Below the pieces are notes generated by a model. It had not been told where the DNA came from. It did not search any database and saw only the letters and a program-made list of their open reading frames with translations. Positions 5,547-5,676 of a DNA stretch of 5,676 nt are shown here, piece by piece. Position 1 is the stretch's first letter; every line of letters starts with the position of its first letter. Origin of the DNA: Thermoanaerobaculia bacterium (GTDB taxonomy: Bacteria; Acidobacteriota; Thermoanaerobaculia; UBA5066); assembly GCA_017999215.1 (NCBI GenBank), contig JAGOBQ010000302.1:1-5676 (forward strand). The letters are read 5' to 3'. A program made the position numbers and the translations under genes.

Positions 5547-5676
5547 TCATGCGACGGCGCCCCGTCGCGGTCGCAGGAACTCCGCGAGGGCGTGGTCGGC
5601 CCGGGCGATGTGCGCCAGGAGCCGCCGGGCGAAGGCGTCCGCGTCGTCGTGCACCGCGTCGACGTCGCCTTCGGAG
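5547..5676 (-). CDS. C-terminal end of an unrecognised minus-strand protein (5' end outside window)
   Basis: Reading the minus strand from the window edge gives 42 residues in an open frame with strongly G/C-ending codons, stopping at TGA (complement of 5547-5549). The visible end includes DADAFARRLLAHIARADHAL followed by AEFLRPRRGAVA, an amphipathic helix and a basic tail. The helix faintly resembles the last helix of small helical-bundle proteins such as hemerythrin-like domains (HI..xD..L), but this is far too little to assign a family. Its stop is 12 bases from the fumC stop, so the two genes are convergent and share the hairpin at 5520-5546. Confidence 0.5.
   Translation of the reverse strand, partial: SEGDVDAVHDDADAFARRLLAHIARADHALAEFLRPRRGAVA

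Overview
The window is extremely GC-rich. Nearly every codon in the coding stretches ends in G or C, and alternative frames stay open by chance for kilobases. The style (CTC/GAG/GCG/GTC-heavy codons, strong GGAGG ribosome sites, a BlaI/M56 regulatory pair next to housekeeping genes) fits a high-GC Gram-negative-type lineage such as an Acidobacteriota (Thermoanaerobaculia-like) or myxobacterial/Gemmatimonadota-like genome. That placement is inferred from style and is not proven by any marker in the window.

Layout: (1) positions 1-390 hold the C-terminal end of an unrecognised plus-strand protein. (2) Positions 391-519 are a short regulatory region with a recognisable promoter (TTGACT, then CAGATT) and two tandem 21-bp operators, one a perfect inverted repeat. 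They fill the promoter spacer and cover the predicted transcription start. (3) Positions 520-906 encode a BlaI/MecI-family winged-helix repressor. (4) Four bases later, positions 911-2893 encode an M56 (BlaR1/MecR1-like) membrane metallopeptidase. It has a full HEXXH...E zinc site, but its C-terminal half is an Ala/Pro linker and a roughly 200-residue charged coiled coil instead of a beta-lactam sensor domain. (5) Positions 2946-4109 encode a cytosolic metallo-beta-lactamase-fold hydrolase preceded by a CxxC...CxxC domain. It has no Shine-Dalgarno site, and a TACGAT box lies 8 bases before its ATG. (6) Positions 4134-5534 encode a complete class II fumarase (FumC). (7) A GC-rich hairpin separates fumC from a convergent minus-strand gene, of which only the last 42 residues are present.

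The repressor and membrane protease form a classic two-gene switch. The membrane protein would sense an envelope signal, its cytosolic zinc protease would be activated, the repressor would be inactivated, and the repressor's own promoter would be derepressed through the tandem operators. The unusual point is the sensor, which appears to be a coiled coil, so the signal is unlikely to be a beta-lactam. The hydrolase and fumarase genes follow in the same direction, but nothing in the sequence ties them functionally to the switch. The hydrolase appears to have its own start signals, and FumC is a TCA-cycle enzyme.
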